DNA from: Coriobacteriales bacterium
GTDB lineage: Bacteria > Actinomycetota > Coriobacteriia > Coriobacteriales > UBA8131
Length of the DNA stretch: 42,440 nt
Direction of reading: 5' to 3'
Assembly (NCBI GenBank): GCA_031267175.1
Contig: JAIRZP010000003.1
Location: 1-42,440 of the forward strand
Shown: piece after piece, positions 1 to 6,686 of the stretch
Layout of the letters: each line of letters begins with the position of its first letter
Numbering within the stretch: position 1 is the first letter of the stretch
Translations under genes and position numbers: made by a program
The notes under the pieces: generated by a model
Databases searched by the model: none
Seen by the model: the letters and a program-made list of their open reading frames with translations, nothing else
What the model was told of the DNA's origin: nothing

Positions 1-1067
1 CTCCAATACTCAATCATTGGAGCAAGGGACAGGACTTCTGATACCGGAGAGAAGAACAATTGCGTTGGAGCTTCGTCATCAGTGTAATTAATATCGGTTT
101 CATAATCTGGGTACAAACGTTTCTCGGAGAACCCACGAAGAAGTTTTTCTGGTATTAACTGCATGATTGTGGTCTTAAAATCAAGCAGTCTGTCTAGTTC
201 TCGAGGCGATACAAGCAACCCATATTCATTTATCTGATCTAAAAACGTCATGTCCGGGTTTTCAATTAAGCACAGACTGCTGGGCACCAGTCTTATTACA
301 AGTGTTGAGTCTGTCGCCTCAATAAATGAACCCAGCTTCACAAGCGGCTTTGATTCAAACTCTGAAGCTCCAGAGAACTCCGCAACAACAGACACAGCTA
401 AAAGCCCAATTTGAACCTGGGTTCTAAGTTTTACAATATTGTAATCTGGATTGATTTTAATCAGGTTTGCAGTTTCTCCGGCTGCTTGTGTCTGCGGGAG
501 AAAGCTAGCAAGCAGCTTTATCAAAGCCTCTTGGCAATACCCAAAATTCTCATCACCCTTATCTGACCACTTTGGATGGCCTATTCCGTTAGGGCGCGCT
601 ATTGGTGTGGCTCCCACTGACCCTTTAGTTGACATTATAAGATAATCAGCGAATAAAGAGATAGCATCCCGGCATACTTGGTTTCTGAATGCTGAAGAAG
701 TGGTGGTGTCGCAAGAGTATGCCAAAGAAATATCAGAAGCTAGATCAAATTTCCTCTGTCGAATTCCTAGTGCACAGTTTTCCCTTGATGTGTTGAGCAT
801 CATGTGAATAATCGATGCCCACCCATTTGCACTAGTATCGCATCTTCTGCTTGTGCTGCCAAGAACTAGGCTTGCTGACTCACTGAATCGATCTATGCTT
901 CTAACTAACTCATCAACATATCTATACTTCGTTAAGTCAGTATTCAATAGACTAATGACTTGGTGCAGAGAGGGGTAAGCATCAAGAGAGTTTTTTCCAT
1001 AGAGCCCTGTATGCTTGCTTAGACTATGCAGCTCAGTAATTACGGCGCTTTTCTCTATGCTAGTCAC
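1..1067 (-). CDS. Hypothetical protein, 3' part cut by the left window edge
   Basis: Reading the minus strand leftward from a GTG at 1065-1067 gives an uninterrupted frame of about 355 codons that is still open at base 1. The start follows an AAAGGA element about 11 bases upstream, and an in-frame TAA lies further upstream. The translation looks like a soluble globular protein with ordinary amino-acid composition. I see no membrane segment and no motif that I recognise. Base composition is clearly richer in A/T than the genes to the right, which suggests a different origin. It is divergent from the rightward cargo operon. Function unknown. It could be a separate cargo gene, for example a defence gene, but nothing in the sequence shows that. 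Confidence 0.75.
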   Translation of the reverse strand, partial: MTSIEKSAVITELHSLSKHTGLYGKNSLDAYPSLHQVISLLNTDLTKYRYVDELVRSIDRFSESASLVLGSTSRRCDTSANGWASIIHMMLNTSRENCALGIRQRKFDLASDISLAYSCDTTTSSAFRNQVCRDAISLFADYLIMSTKGSVGATPIARPNGIGHPKWSDKGDENFGYCQEALIKLLASFLPQTQAAGETANLIKINPDYNIVKLRTQVQIGLLAVSVVAEFSGASEFESKPLVKLGSFIEATDSTLVIRLVPSSLCLIENPDMTFLDQINEYGLLVSPRELDRLLDFKTTIMQLIPEKLLRGFSEKRLYPDYETDINYTDDEAPTQLFFSPVSEVLSLAPMIEYW

Positions 1068-1102
1068 AGTCTTCTGGTTCCTTTTTCGAAATATCCTAGT
1101 GT

Positions 1103-1131
1103 TTTACACAGCCTTATCAGTTGTTTATCAA
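1103..1131 (-). promoter_or_regulatory. Candidate sigma-70-type promoter of the leftward gene
   Basis: On the minus strand TTGATA (1131-1126) and TGTAAA (1108-1103) are separated by 17 bases, placed about 36 bases before the GTG start at 1067. Spacing and -35 match are good, and the -10 match is moderate. Confidence 0.4.
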
Positions 1132-1386
1132 CGTTTGTTGTAGGTAATTCTATCAGATTAATTTGGCTACCAACTCATGACAAATGCCAGATATAGGCAA
1201 ATGTCACCAAGCCTTGTTTTTTGTCATTATTAGGCAATCCGCTGTCATTCTTTTTTATATATGAATTTGTGCTACTAAGCATAATGCAGCGCCTTTAGCA
1301 GGGAAAACACATGCTTTTTTCGCTGAAAAGAACACACTTGTCTTGGCTTTTGCCACTACTAAAGTGTGGAATACGAAATCAGACAA

Positions 1387-1403
1387 GAGTACAAAAGGTA
1401 CTC
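1387..1403. promoter_or_regulatory. Perfect inverted repeat, candidate operator
   Basis: GAGTAC and GTACTC are perfect 6-base arms around a 5-base spacer. They are flanked on both sides by the direct repeat GACAAG (1382-1387 and 1405-1410). Symmetric arms plus flanking direct copies look like a protein-binding site upstream of the small-protein operon. No regulator gene is adjacent within the window. Confidence 0.3.
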
Positions 1404-1458
1404 GGACAAGATTCGTGGAAGCACCTTGAAAGCAAGACTCATAGGAAGGAGAACGGTA

Positions 1459-1500
1459 ATGGTCAGTTTGAGCAAGCACACCTGCAGAGCATGTGATTGA
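1459..1500 (+). CDS. Possible 13-residue leader peptide
   Basis: An ATG at 1459 follows GGAAGGAG with about 6 bases spacing. The frame encodes MVSLSKHTCRACD and then stops. The C-x-x-C pair recalls the larger cysteine-rich peptides further downstream (1873-1959 and 2061-2216). The strong ribosome binding site is the main evidence. A frame this short can arise by chance, so the call is tentative. Confidence 0.25.
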   Translation: MVSLSKHTCRACD

Positions 1501-1752
1501 CGCGGCTGGAGCTCTCACAATTCTACGACGACAGATATTTTTTGTGTCTGTGAACGAGAGCTCGCTCACATCACATCAACTTGCAGGAACTGGAAGGCAC
1601 GTCGATTTCCAAAGCTGGGCGCGGCTCTATGTGCAAGCCGTGCGTCAGCGAAATTCGATTTGTACGTCTAGTCAGGTGGCCTAGGGCTGCGCAACACAGT
1701 CCCAGGCGACAGCAAGAAGCAAGGTCGAAACACAGTAAGGAGGTGAGATGCC

Positions 1753-1824
1753 ATGCGCCCACTCCCAGAGGAACTCCCCAGCGGTGATCTGATCGTTTTG
1801 AGGCACAACGACTGGGTTTACTGA
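1753..1824 (+). CDS. Small 23-residue protein
   Basis: The ATG at 1753 is preceded by AAGGAGG (1737-1743) with 9 bases between, close to an ideal ribosome binding site. The 23-residue product starts MRPLPEELPSGDLIVLRHND and ends WVY. It reads like a compact beta-hairpin-like peptide with a Pro/Glu-rich start rather than random translation. No family is recognised. It is the first of a run of small proteins, each with its own strong ribosome binding site, upstream of the JAB-E1 gene. A second ATG at 1748 is out of this frame. Confidence 0.5.
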   Translation: MRPLPEELPSGDLIVLRHNDWVY

Positions 1825-1872
1825 GCAAGAGAGTTTGTCCGAAAAGCAAGTAATGATACGAGGAGGTGTGAT

Positions 1873-1959
1873 ATGTGCAGCAAGGCCCACAAGGGCAAGA
1901 CGTGTTCGAAGTGTGGGGCGTTTGAAGGCGGTGGCTGCTCGGAGTGCAATGGATGGTAA
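1873..1959 (+). CDS. Small cysteine-rich 28-residue protein
   Basis: The ATG at 1873 follows GAGGAGGTG with suitable spacing. The product begins MCSKAHKGKTCSKCG, continues with a Gly-rich stretch containing C-x-x-C, and ends CNGW. It has five cysteines in 28 residues, including two C-x-x-C pairs (TCSKC and GCSEC), so a minimal zinc-binding knuckle is likely. The next small protein (2061-2216) has the same kind of knuckle, which supports a real gene. Its function is unknown. Zinc-stabilised peptides of this size may act as adaptors, but that is inference. Confidence 0.55.
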   Translation: MCSKAHKGKTCSKCGAFEGGGCSECNGW

Positions 1960-2060
1960 GCCCTAGGTCCTGAGCAGGACATTAAAAGGCTCAGTCCTAT
2001 CAAGTGTATTTGTAAGTTGGAAGCGCTGGCATGGAGCCAGCAAAACGAAAGGAGTATGAA

Positions 2061-2216
2061 ATGAGTGACAAGCGTTGTGTGGTGTGTGATGGCAACGGCA
2101 AGTGTGTGAGCTGCGAGGGTTCCGGCAGGAATCACCTCAATGCTCCCTGTGGTGGGTGCGGTGGTTCTGGAACGTGCCCTCGCTGCAAGGGCAGGGGTCG
2201 TGACCCCCAGAAGTAG
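2061..2216 (+). CDS. Small DnaJ-type zinc-finger-like protein (51 residues)
   Basis: I chose the ATG at 2061 because AAAGGAG lies 6 bases upstream; an earlier in-frame ATG at 2031 lacks such a site. The protein has repeated C-x-x-C-x-G-x-G units (CVVCDGNGKC, CVSCEGSG, CGGCGGSG, CPRCKGRG). This is the pattern of the cysteine-rich central domain of DnaJ, which holds two zinc ions. Here it stands alone, without a J-domain. A separate J-domain protein is encoded at 12286-13302 in the same cluster, so the two could work together in protein folding or substrate delivery. That link is inference. Confidence 0.75.
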   Translation: MSDKRCVVCDGNGKCVSCEGSGRNHLNAPCGGCGGSGTCPRCKGRGRDPQK

Positions 2217-2271
2217 GGTTGTTAAGGCAAACCGCCAGCATTCAAGCTGGTATGACCGAAAGGAGAAAGAA

Positions 2272-2727
2272 ATGAGCACTTTTGCTTTGACCAACAACAA
2301 CGAGAAGGAGGACATCATGCAGGAGAAGGAGTATGACCAGAAGATGGTCGCCAGCACGGACACGGTAGTGGACAAGTCCAAGCTCACGAATCCGTGGGCG
2401 CGTAAGAACAGCGAGAAGGAGGACATCGTGAACGACAAGAAGTACGACCAGAAATTGGTGCCCGGCACCTTTGGCGGCGGAGTCCAAAGCCAGCGTCTGA
2501 CGCCGGGCACGTTCCGAGGCGGCGTGCAGTCTCAGCGTTTGACTCCCGGTACCTTCCGGGGTGGCATCCAGAGCCAACGCCTCACCCCTGGAACCTTCCG
2601 AGGCGGTGTGCAGAGCCAGCGCCTGACCCCAGGCACCTTCCGTGGAGGGGTACAGAGCCAGCGTCTGACGCCGGGCACTTTCCGCACCATCACCCTTACG
2701 GCTGGCCAGCTCCTCAAGCGCTACTGA
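2272..2727 (+). CDS. Tandem-repeat protein with 14-residue RLTPGTFRGGVQSQ units (151 residues)
   Basis: The ATG at 2272 is preceded by AAAGGAGAAAGA. Residues 1-60 are charged and contain two copies of an EKEDI...YDQK block (about residues 11-24 and 48-61). Residues 61-138 are five full and one partial copies of a 14-residue unit with consensus RLTPGTFRGGVQSQ. The tail is TITLTAGQLLKRY. There is no signal peptide or membrane segment. The repeats differ at synonymous codon positions yet are almost identical as protein, so the amino-acid sequence seems to be kept by selection. I know no family with this repeat. It may be a multivalent binding scaffold or a polymeric substrate for the JAB-E1 protein downstream, but no data here decide that. 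Confidence 0.85.
   Translation: MSTFALTNNNEKEDIMQEKEYDQKMVASTDTVVDKSKLTNPWARKNSEKEDIVNDKKYDQKLVPGTFGGGVQSQRLTPGTFRGGVQSQRLTPGTFRGGIQSQRLTPGTFRGGVQSQRLTPGTFRGGVQSQRLTPGTFRTITLTAGQLLKRY
2452..2685 (+). repeat. 42-base coding tandem repeat, 5 full copies plus a partial one
   Basis: Each unit encodes K/R-L-x-P-G-T-F-x-G-G-V/I-Q-S-Q. Third codon positions vary among copies (for example Arg-Leu is written with cgt/cgc and ctg/ttg/ctc). The array is therefore old, not a recent replication-slippage product. Confidence 0.9.
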
Positions 2728-2740
2728 TGCGCAGGGCTGT

Positions 2741-2773
2741 GGCGGCGCTCCGAGGATCAGTCGGAGCGCCGCC
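2741..2773 (+). terminator. Strong 13-bp hairpin after the repeat-protein gene, without a U-tract
   Basis: GGCGGCGCTCCGA (2741-2753) and TCGGAGCGCCGCC (2761-2773) are perfect complements around a 7-base loop. The hairpin lies 14 bases after the stop of the repeat protein and 75 bases before the next start. There is no T-run, so it may be an attenuator or an mRNA-stabilising structure that sets high expression of the small upstream genes, rather than a full terminator. Confidence 0.6.
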
Positions 2774-2847
2774 AGTACGGCCGCCAAGCAATTCACGCGA
2801 AGGGCAAGCAGCAATACGGCCATCAATTTTGGAAGGAGGGAGCGAGG

Positions 2848-3282
2848 GTGTCAAGCATGACAGGCTGGTTGAACCGGAACTTCCCGGGTATCGCCAACAA
2901 GATCGGCTACTGCAAGCGTGTGTTTCAACCGCGAAGCGGGACGCTTGGTGCCACGCAGGGAGTGCATATGGATTACTACGGAAACATACCCGCCGATGCG
3001 GACGAGGAAGACATCTACGCAACCGAGGACGGCTACATGGAGGTAGCGTTCTGGTACCACCGCCTTGGCGAAGGCAACTGGAGGGTCTACATCCTTTCAG
3101 ACATCAACTATCACGGACGGGATTCTGGATCACATCCATCTCACCGCTATCACGACAGCACCTTGAATATGCACTACATCTGTTACGACCAGACAATCCG
3201 CACGAAGGCCGAGGCCAAGAACGTCTCAGCCGACTGGGCAGACCTTACCGCCCACTATATCCAGACAGGCACACCGTTCTAG
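2848..3282 (+). CDS. Hypothetical protein, first of two tandem paralogs (144 residues)
   Basis: The GTG at 2848 has GGAGGG seven bases upstream. An ATG at 2968 preceded by GGGAG is an alternative, and would make the protein nearly the same length as its paralog. The body from IPADADEEDIYATEDGY onward aligns with the next gene. Shared blocks are FWYHR, WRVYI, SDI-YHGRD and the C-terminal VSADWADLTAHYIQTGT followed by P-F. The many aromatic residues and WRVYI strand suggest a small beta-rich fold. I cannot name the family. Its position directly before a JAB-E1 gene makes a small modifier or adaptor role imaginable, but the C-terminus is not the Gly-Gly of classical modifiers. Confidence 0.85.
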   Translation: MSSMTGWLNRNFPGIANKIGYCKRVFQPRSGTLGATQGVHMDYYGNIPADADEEDIYATEDGYMEVAFWYHRLGEGNWRVYILSDINYHGRDSGSHPSHRYHDSTLNMHYICYDQTIRTKAEAKNVSADWADLTAHYIQTGTPF

Positions 3283-3308
3283 TATCAACCAAGAGAAGGG
3301 AGTTATTG

Positions 3309-3632
3309 ATGAACATAGTTGAAGCTTCAAGCAGGGGCATACCCGCTGATGTGGACGAGACCGACGTCTACATGACCGAGGATGGCTACATCGCAATCGA
3401 GTTCTGGTACCACAGGATGCAGGACAACACCTGGAGGGTTTACATCATGTCCGACATCGACTATCACGGCAGGGATGTCAGCTCCAGTGTGTCACACACC
3501 CATTCTGATGACGGCAATGGGTACAAACACATTTCCTATGAGGCCGTCCAGGACAAGAAGACTGCCAAGGCTGTATCGGCCGACTGGGCAGACCTTACCG
3601 CCCACTATATCCAGACTGGCACAAGGTTTTAG
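3309..3632 (+). CDS. Hypothetical protein, second of two tandem paralogs (107 residues)
   Basis: The ATG at 3309 follows AAGGGAG by 6 bases. The 107-residue product aligns over almost its whole length with the C-terminal 100 residues of the preceding protein. Conserved blocks are IPAD-DE-D-Y-TEDGY, FWYHR, TWRVYIMSDIDYHGRD and VSADWADLTAHYIQTGTRF. The middle (after YHGRD) is the most divergent. The last residues differ by a single Pro/Arg change (TGTPF versus TGTRF). The tandem arrangement points to a local duplication followed by divergence, with strong constraint on the C-terminus. The gap to the JAB-E1 gene is 28 bases, so the genes are probably cotranscribed. Confidence 0.88.
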   Translation: MNIVEASSRGIPADVDETDVYMTEDGYIAIEFWYHRMQDNTWRVYIMSDIDYHGRDVSSSVSHTHSDDGNGYKHISYEAVQDKKTAKAVSADWADLTAHYIQTGTRF

Positions 3633-3660
3633 AAACCTATCGAGAAAAGGAGACAATACC

Positions 3661-5277
3661 ATGAAGAGAGCAAAAGCAGGTAAGCAGAGCATCAATGCGA
3701 GGCACGTCACAGTGCACAACCGCTTCGGAGCAGCATGGTTGTGCATCACCGGCAGGGACATTGCATGGAAGAATGTTGAGCCCAAGATCATTCCTTTCGT
3801 CTTTCAGGATGCCGAAATCCTGTCGTCCGCTGGGCGAGCATCAACCGCAGGTAAGGCACCTCAAACCCTTTATACGGAGCCGATTCAGATAACTCATGAG
3901 GTCTACTCCATGATCAAGAACACCGTGGGAACGTTCCGTCCTGAGACCGGCATGATGCTTGGTACCAGCGACGGACAGGTAATCGACCATTGCTACTTCG
4001 ATGAAAACGCTCAAGTGAGCGGCGGCGAGTACAACCCGAACATTGACCATCTCAACGATATTGTCCTCCCGACGTGGAACTCCCGTGGCATCAGCATGGT
4101 GGGCTTCGTCCACTCCCACCCCTGTGGCTACTGCACCCCCAGTCCATGGGACATTCAGTACGCAGGAGAGTTACTCAGCATTCTGCCGGGTCTGTCCAAG
4201 TTCGTCATACCAATCGTCCAGAGCCGCGCCACCGGGCAGTTCAGCATCCAGTTCTACTGTGTGCGCCGCTCGCTCTCGAACGCGTCATTCGTGGAGCCAT
4301 GCAAGCACAAGATCATCTTCAGGAACAGGACAGATGAGGATGATGCCGTGACGAATGCCATGGCACTGCGCACCGGCGAGGTCTACCCCCGTGACGTGAT
4401 GGCCACGAAGACCGTCGTTGTCGTTGGCTGTGGTGGCTCCGGCGAGTATGTCGAGTACCTCGCCCGCTGCGGTGTCGGCAGGATAATCCTCATCGATGGG
4501 GATAAGTATGAGCGCTCGAACATCGAGACGCAGAAGGCATATACCGATGAGATTGGCGTGCCAAAGCCGTTCGCCCTTGCCACCCGCGTGGCAAGGATTG
4601 ATCCGGACATCGAGGTAGTGGCCGTACCCCACAATCTCGACAACGACTTTGAGGACGACGTGTTCGCAGCGCTGATTGGCCAAGACATCCTGACGGATCG
4701 ACCAAAGGACGTCCTGATTGCAGGCTGCACTGACGACTTCTATGCCCAGATGCGCACTGCCCGTCTGGCGTTGAACCTCAGCTGCCCCTATGTGGCAACC
4801 CAGATCTATGCCAGGGGAGACGGAGCCGAGGTCATATTCACCTACCCCGGTGTCACGGCTTCCTGCCCGCGCTGTATGCTCGGAAGCCGTTATGACGCAT
4901 ACCTTGAGGAAGGCTTTGTCAACGACACCACATCGGCGCAGGCACCGCTCTTCTGCACCCAGCGCGCCAATGCCACAGTGGGCTTCATCAGCTCAATGCT
5001 ACTGCTATACGGCTGTGCGCCAACAAGCCGCTTCAACGACGAGCTGGATAAGGTGAAGAACCGCAACTTCGTGCTTATCCGCATGAGGGACAGCTTCGAT
5101 GCGCCGCCCTTCGACGGCGGATTCGCCGAGAGCGGTTACACCTACTATGACGACACCGCATGGGTGATGCAGGTGCCTGATGACGGTCTGGATGGCCGAC
5201 CGCGCTGCCCAGACTGCCATGGCCATGGAAACCTTCTGGCACTTAAGGGTATGTGCCGGGATACACGCAAGCTCTAG
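3661..5277 (+). CDS. JAB-domain isopeptidase fused to E1-like ThiF adenylyltransferase (538 residues)
   Basis: The ATG at 3661 has AAGGAG with 8 bases spacing. The N-terminal half holds a complete JAMM zinc-peptidase signature: Glu95 in PETGMML, then HSHPCGYCTPSPWD with His151, His153, Ser161 and Asp164. This predicts removal of a modifier from a target. The C-terminal half is a Rossmann-type E1/MoeB/ThiF domain with GCGGSG (256-261) and the acidic DGD (279-281). Two C-x-x-C pairs (402/405 and 516/519) fit the structural zinc of MoeB/ThiF. Cys432 lies where E1-like enzymes often keep the thioester cysteine (inference). One polypeptide could thus activate and cleave the same partner. JAB-E1 fusions are known in bacterial ubiquitin-like and PRTRC-type systems, but no clear ubiquitin-fold or E2 protein is visible nearby. 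Confidence 0.9.
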   Translation: MKRAKAGKQSINARHVTVHNRFGAAWLCITGRDIAWKNVEPKIIPFVFQDAEILSSAGRASTAGKAPQTLYTEPIQITHEVYSMIKNTVGTFRPETGMMLGTSDGQVIDHCYFDENAQVSGGEYNPNIDHLNDIVLPTWNSRGISMVGFVHSHPCGYCTPSPWDIQYAGELLSILPGLSKFVIPIVQSRATGQFSIQFYCVRRSLSNASFVEPCKHKIIFRNRTDEDDAVTNAMALRTGEVYPRDVMATKTVVVVGCGGSGEYVEYLARCGVGRIILIDGDKYERSNIETQKAYTDEIGVPKPFALATRVARIDPDIEVVAVPHNLDNDFEDDVFAALIGQDILTDRPKDVLIAGCTDDFYAQMRTARLALNLSCPYVATQIYARGDGAEVIFTYPGVTASCPRCMLGSRYDAYLEEGFVNDTTSAQAPLFCTQRANATVGFISSMLLLYGCAPTSRFNDELDKVKNRNFVLIRMRDSFDAPPFDGGFAESGYTYYDDTAWVMQVPDDGLDGRPRCPDCHGHGNLLALKGMCRDTRKL

Positions 5278-5292
5278 AGAAAGGGGATCGAA

Positions 5293-6615
5293 ATGTTGAT
5301 GAACGAGATGAGGCCGCTGGTAGGGCCGACCGTACGAGAGGCAGGGGCATCCAACAGCTGCGTTGCCCTGACATTCGACCTGCCGCCCACATGCGAACCA
5401 GCAGTCTGCCAATTCGGCTTTGAGAAACACGGCAATACGGGATTGGTCATGATTGAGGAAGGCGTCACCTACCACGGCAATAACCCCGAGTTCCGCGCCT
5501 TCGTCGAGGAGGGTACCTACTCCTATGCCAGCGAGGCCGATCTGCGCAGGTTCTTGGACGTACTCGATGCAGTCGTGGCCGCAGAGGGCATGGCTGCGGA
5601 AAACCGGGAAGAACGAGAGGGCAACCCAGGTGACGCTGACCAGGAGGCTCGTGGCGCTCAACTGGAGGTCATAAGGCTCTTTGATGAGGATGTGTTCAGG
5701 GTGTCCATGGGCGAGGACATCAGGGGCCAGGGCGAGGCCATAGAAGCCATTTTGCCGCTGCTGTCCACCGCAGTCAGGAAGCATCTCTCAAGCAGACCCT
5801 TGGTGGTCGTCCTTGCTGGGGAGACCAGCATCGGCAAGACCTCGTTTGCTGTCAAACTGGCCGAGGCAATCAATGCGGCCACCGGCGCTGAGTTCGGTAC
5901 CATCAGAATCGACATGAACCAACTTGGTGAGCGCCATGCCACCAGCCGCTTCTGGGGTCCACCTCCTGGATACGTCGGCTATGACCAGCCCACGGTGTTC
6001 GACCAGCTGCTGGAGAACCCCCGCCAGGTCATAGTCTGCGACGAGATGGAGAAGGGTGACCCCTTCATCATGAACGCATTGATGAACGCCATGGCAAGCG
6101 GGCGCATGGAAAGCTCCCGCATGCGCGAGGACGGCCGGGGCGAGTTCGACTTCTCCAAGAGCATCATGGTTTTCACCACAAACGTCGCCTTGGATGTCGA
6201 GGCCGACGCCACGCAGCGCGACATGACCCATGCCTGCAAGCAGCAGCTGCGCGACTACCACGCAAACGGCTACAGCTTCTCGCCAGAGATAGTCAACCGC
6301 TTCTCGGAGGTTATCGTCTTCAAGCCGATATCTGATGACGTGAAGCGTGAGATAGCCGAACTGTCCATTGTACGGCTTGCCCGTCAGTTCGAACTTGTCG
6401 TGGAGCATGTGGATGCAGATCTGCTCACGGCCTTTGCGGAGCGCTGCATCGCCGAGGAGGGCGTCCGGGAATTCGAGTACGAGGCGGAGCGTGTTTTCGG
6501 CGTTGCGATGGCCAACTACGACCAGGAAGCAGAAGGGCATACAGTCGCTGTGACCGGCACGATTGACGATCCCGTTGTCGAGCGTGCCGATGGTGCTGAG
6601 GTCCCAAATGGGTAA
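5293..6615 (+). CDS. ClpB/ClpA D2-like AAA+ ATPase (440 residues)
   Basis: The ATG at 5293 lies 15 bases after the JAB-E1 stop with AAGGGG upstream, so translation is likely coupled. Residues 1-125 have no family I recognise. Residues 130-350 form one AAA+ module of the Clp D2 kind: Walker A GETSIGKT (176-183), pore-loop-like GPPPGYVGYD (222-231), Walker B VIVCDEMEK (246-254), sensor FTTN (294-297) and an arginine in the NRF motif (336). A small C-terminal lid follows. There is no first ring, no middle domain and no ClpP-binding IGF loop that I can see. It probably unfolds or threads a substrate, plausibly one handled by the JAB-E1 enzyme. Walker A has GETS in place of the usual GPTG. Confidence 0.88.
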   Translation: MLMNEMRPLVGPTVREAGASNSCVALTFDLPPTCEPAVCQFGFEKHGNTGLVMIEEGVTYHGNNPEFRAFVEEGTYSYASEADLRRFLDVLDAVVAAEGMAAENREEREGNPGDADQEARGAQLEVIRLFDEDVFRVSMGEDIRGQGEAIEAILPLLSTAVRKHLSSRPLVVVLAGETSIGKTSFAVKLAEAINAATGAEFGTIRIDMNQLGERHATSRFWGPPPGYVGYDQPTVFDQLLENPRQVIVCDEMEKGDPFIMNALMNAMASGRMESSRMREDGRGEFDFSKSIMVFTTNVALDVEADATQRDMTHACKQQLRDYHANGYSFSPEIVNRFSEVIVFKPISDDVKREIAELSIVRLARQFELVVEHVDADLLTAFAERCIAEEGVREFEYEAERVFGVAMANYDQEAEGHTVAVTGTIDDPVVERADGAEVPNG

Positions 6616-6624
6616 GTGGACTGC

Positions 6625-6657
6625 CTGGGGCATCCGCACGGCTTGTGGATGCCCCAG
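6625..6657 (+). terminator. 11-bp perfect hairpin after the AAA+ gene, no U-tract
   Basis: CTGGGGCATCC (6625-6635) pairs perfectly with GGATGCCCCAG (6647-6657) just after the stop codon at 6615 and 30 bases before the next start. Downstream is AAATTCT, so an intrinsic terminator is weak. Partial termination or mRNA processing between the AAA+ gene and the LemA-like gene is the likelier role. Confidence 0.5.
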
Positions 6658-6686
6658 AAATTCTAACAGATTGGAGGATGGTTAAC

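Larger units (their letters stand above)
1068..1752. other. Non-coding or weakly coding stretch between the divergent units
   Basis: No open frame here has convincing codon use plus a ribosome binding site, except a 13-codon frame listed separately. The first 250 bases are A/T-rich and contain TGACAAATGCC (1178-1188) facing GGCAAATGTCA (1196-1206), an imperfect inverted repeat with 9 of 11 positions symmetric. Further TGTCATT copies follow near 1225 and 1243. This is where the regulatory region of both the leftward gene and the rightward operon must lie, but I cannot fix a rightward promoter with confidence. Confidence 0.5.

Noticed and set aside
1581..1787. 68-codon frame with an internal MCKPC start that echoes the Cys-rich peptides
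   Set aside because: There is no ribosome binding site, the composition is Arg/Pro/Gln-rich and it overlaps the better supported 23-codon frame.
1255..2510. Several leftward frames of 60-230 codons across the small-protein region
   Set aside because: They lie antisense to frames with good ribosome binding sites, lack such sites themselves and have no recognisable pattern.
2452..2685. CRISPR array or non-coding satellite
   Set aside because: The 42-base units are head-to-tail without spacers, stay in one open frame and vary at third codon positions.
2727..3632. A 301-codon rightward frame covering both paralog genes
   Set aside because: Only its last 107 codons are coding-like (the gene at 3309-3632). 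The earlier part reads the first paralog gene in the wrong frame and gives an Arg/Gly/Pro-rich sequence.
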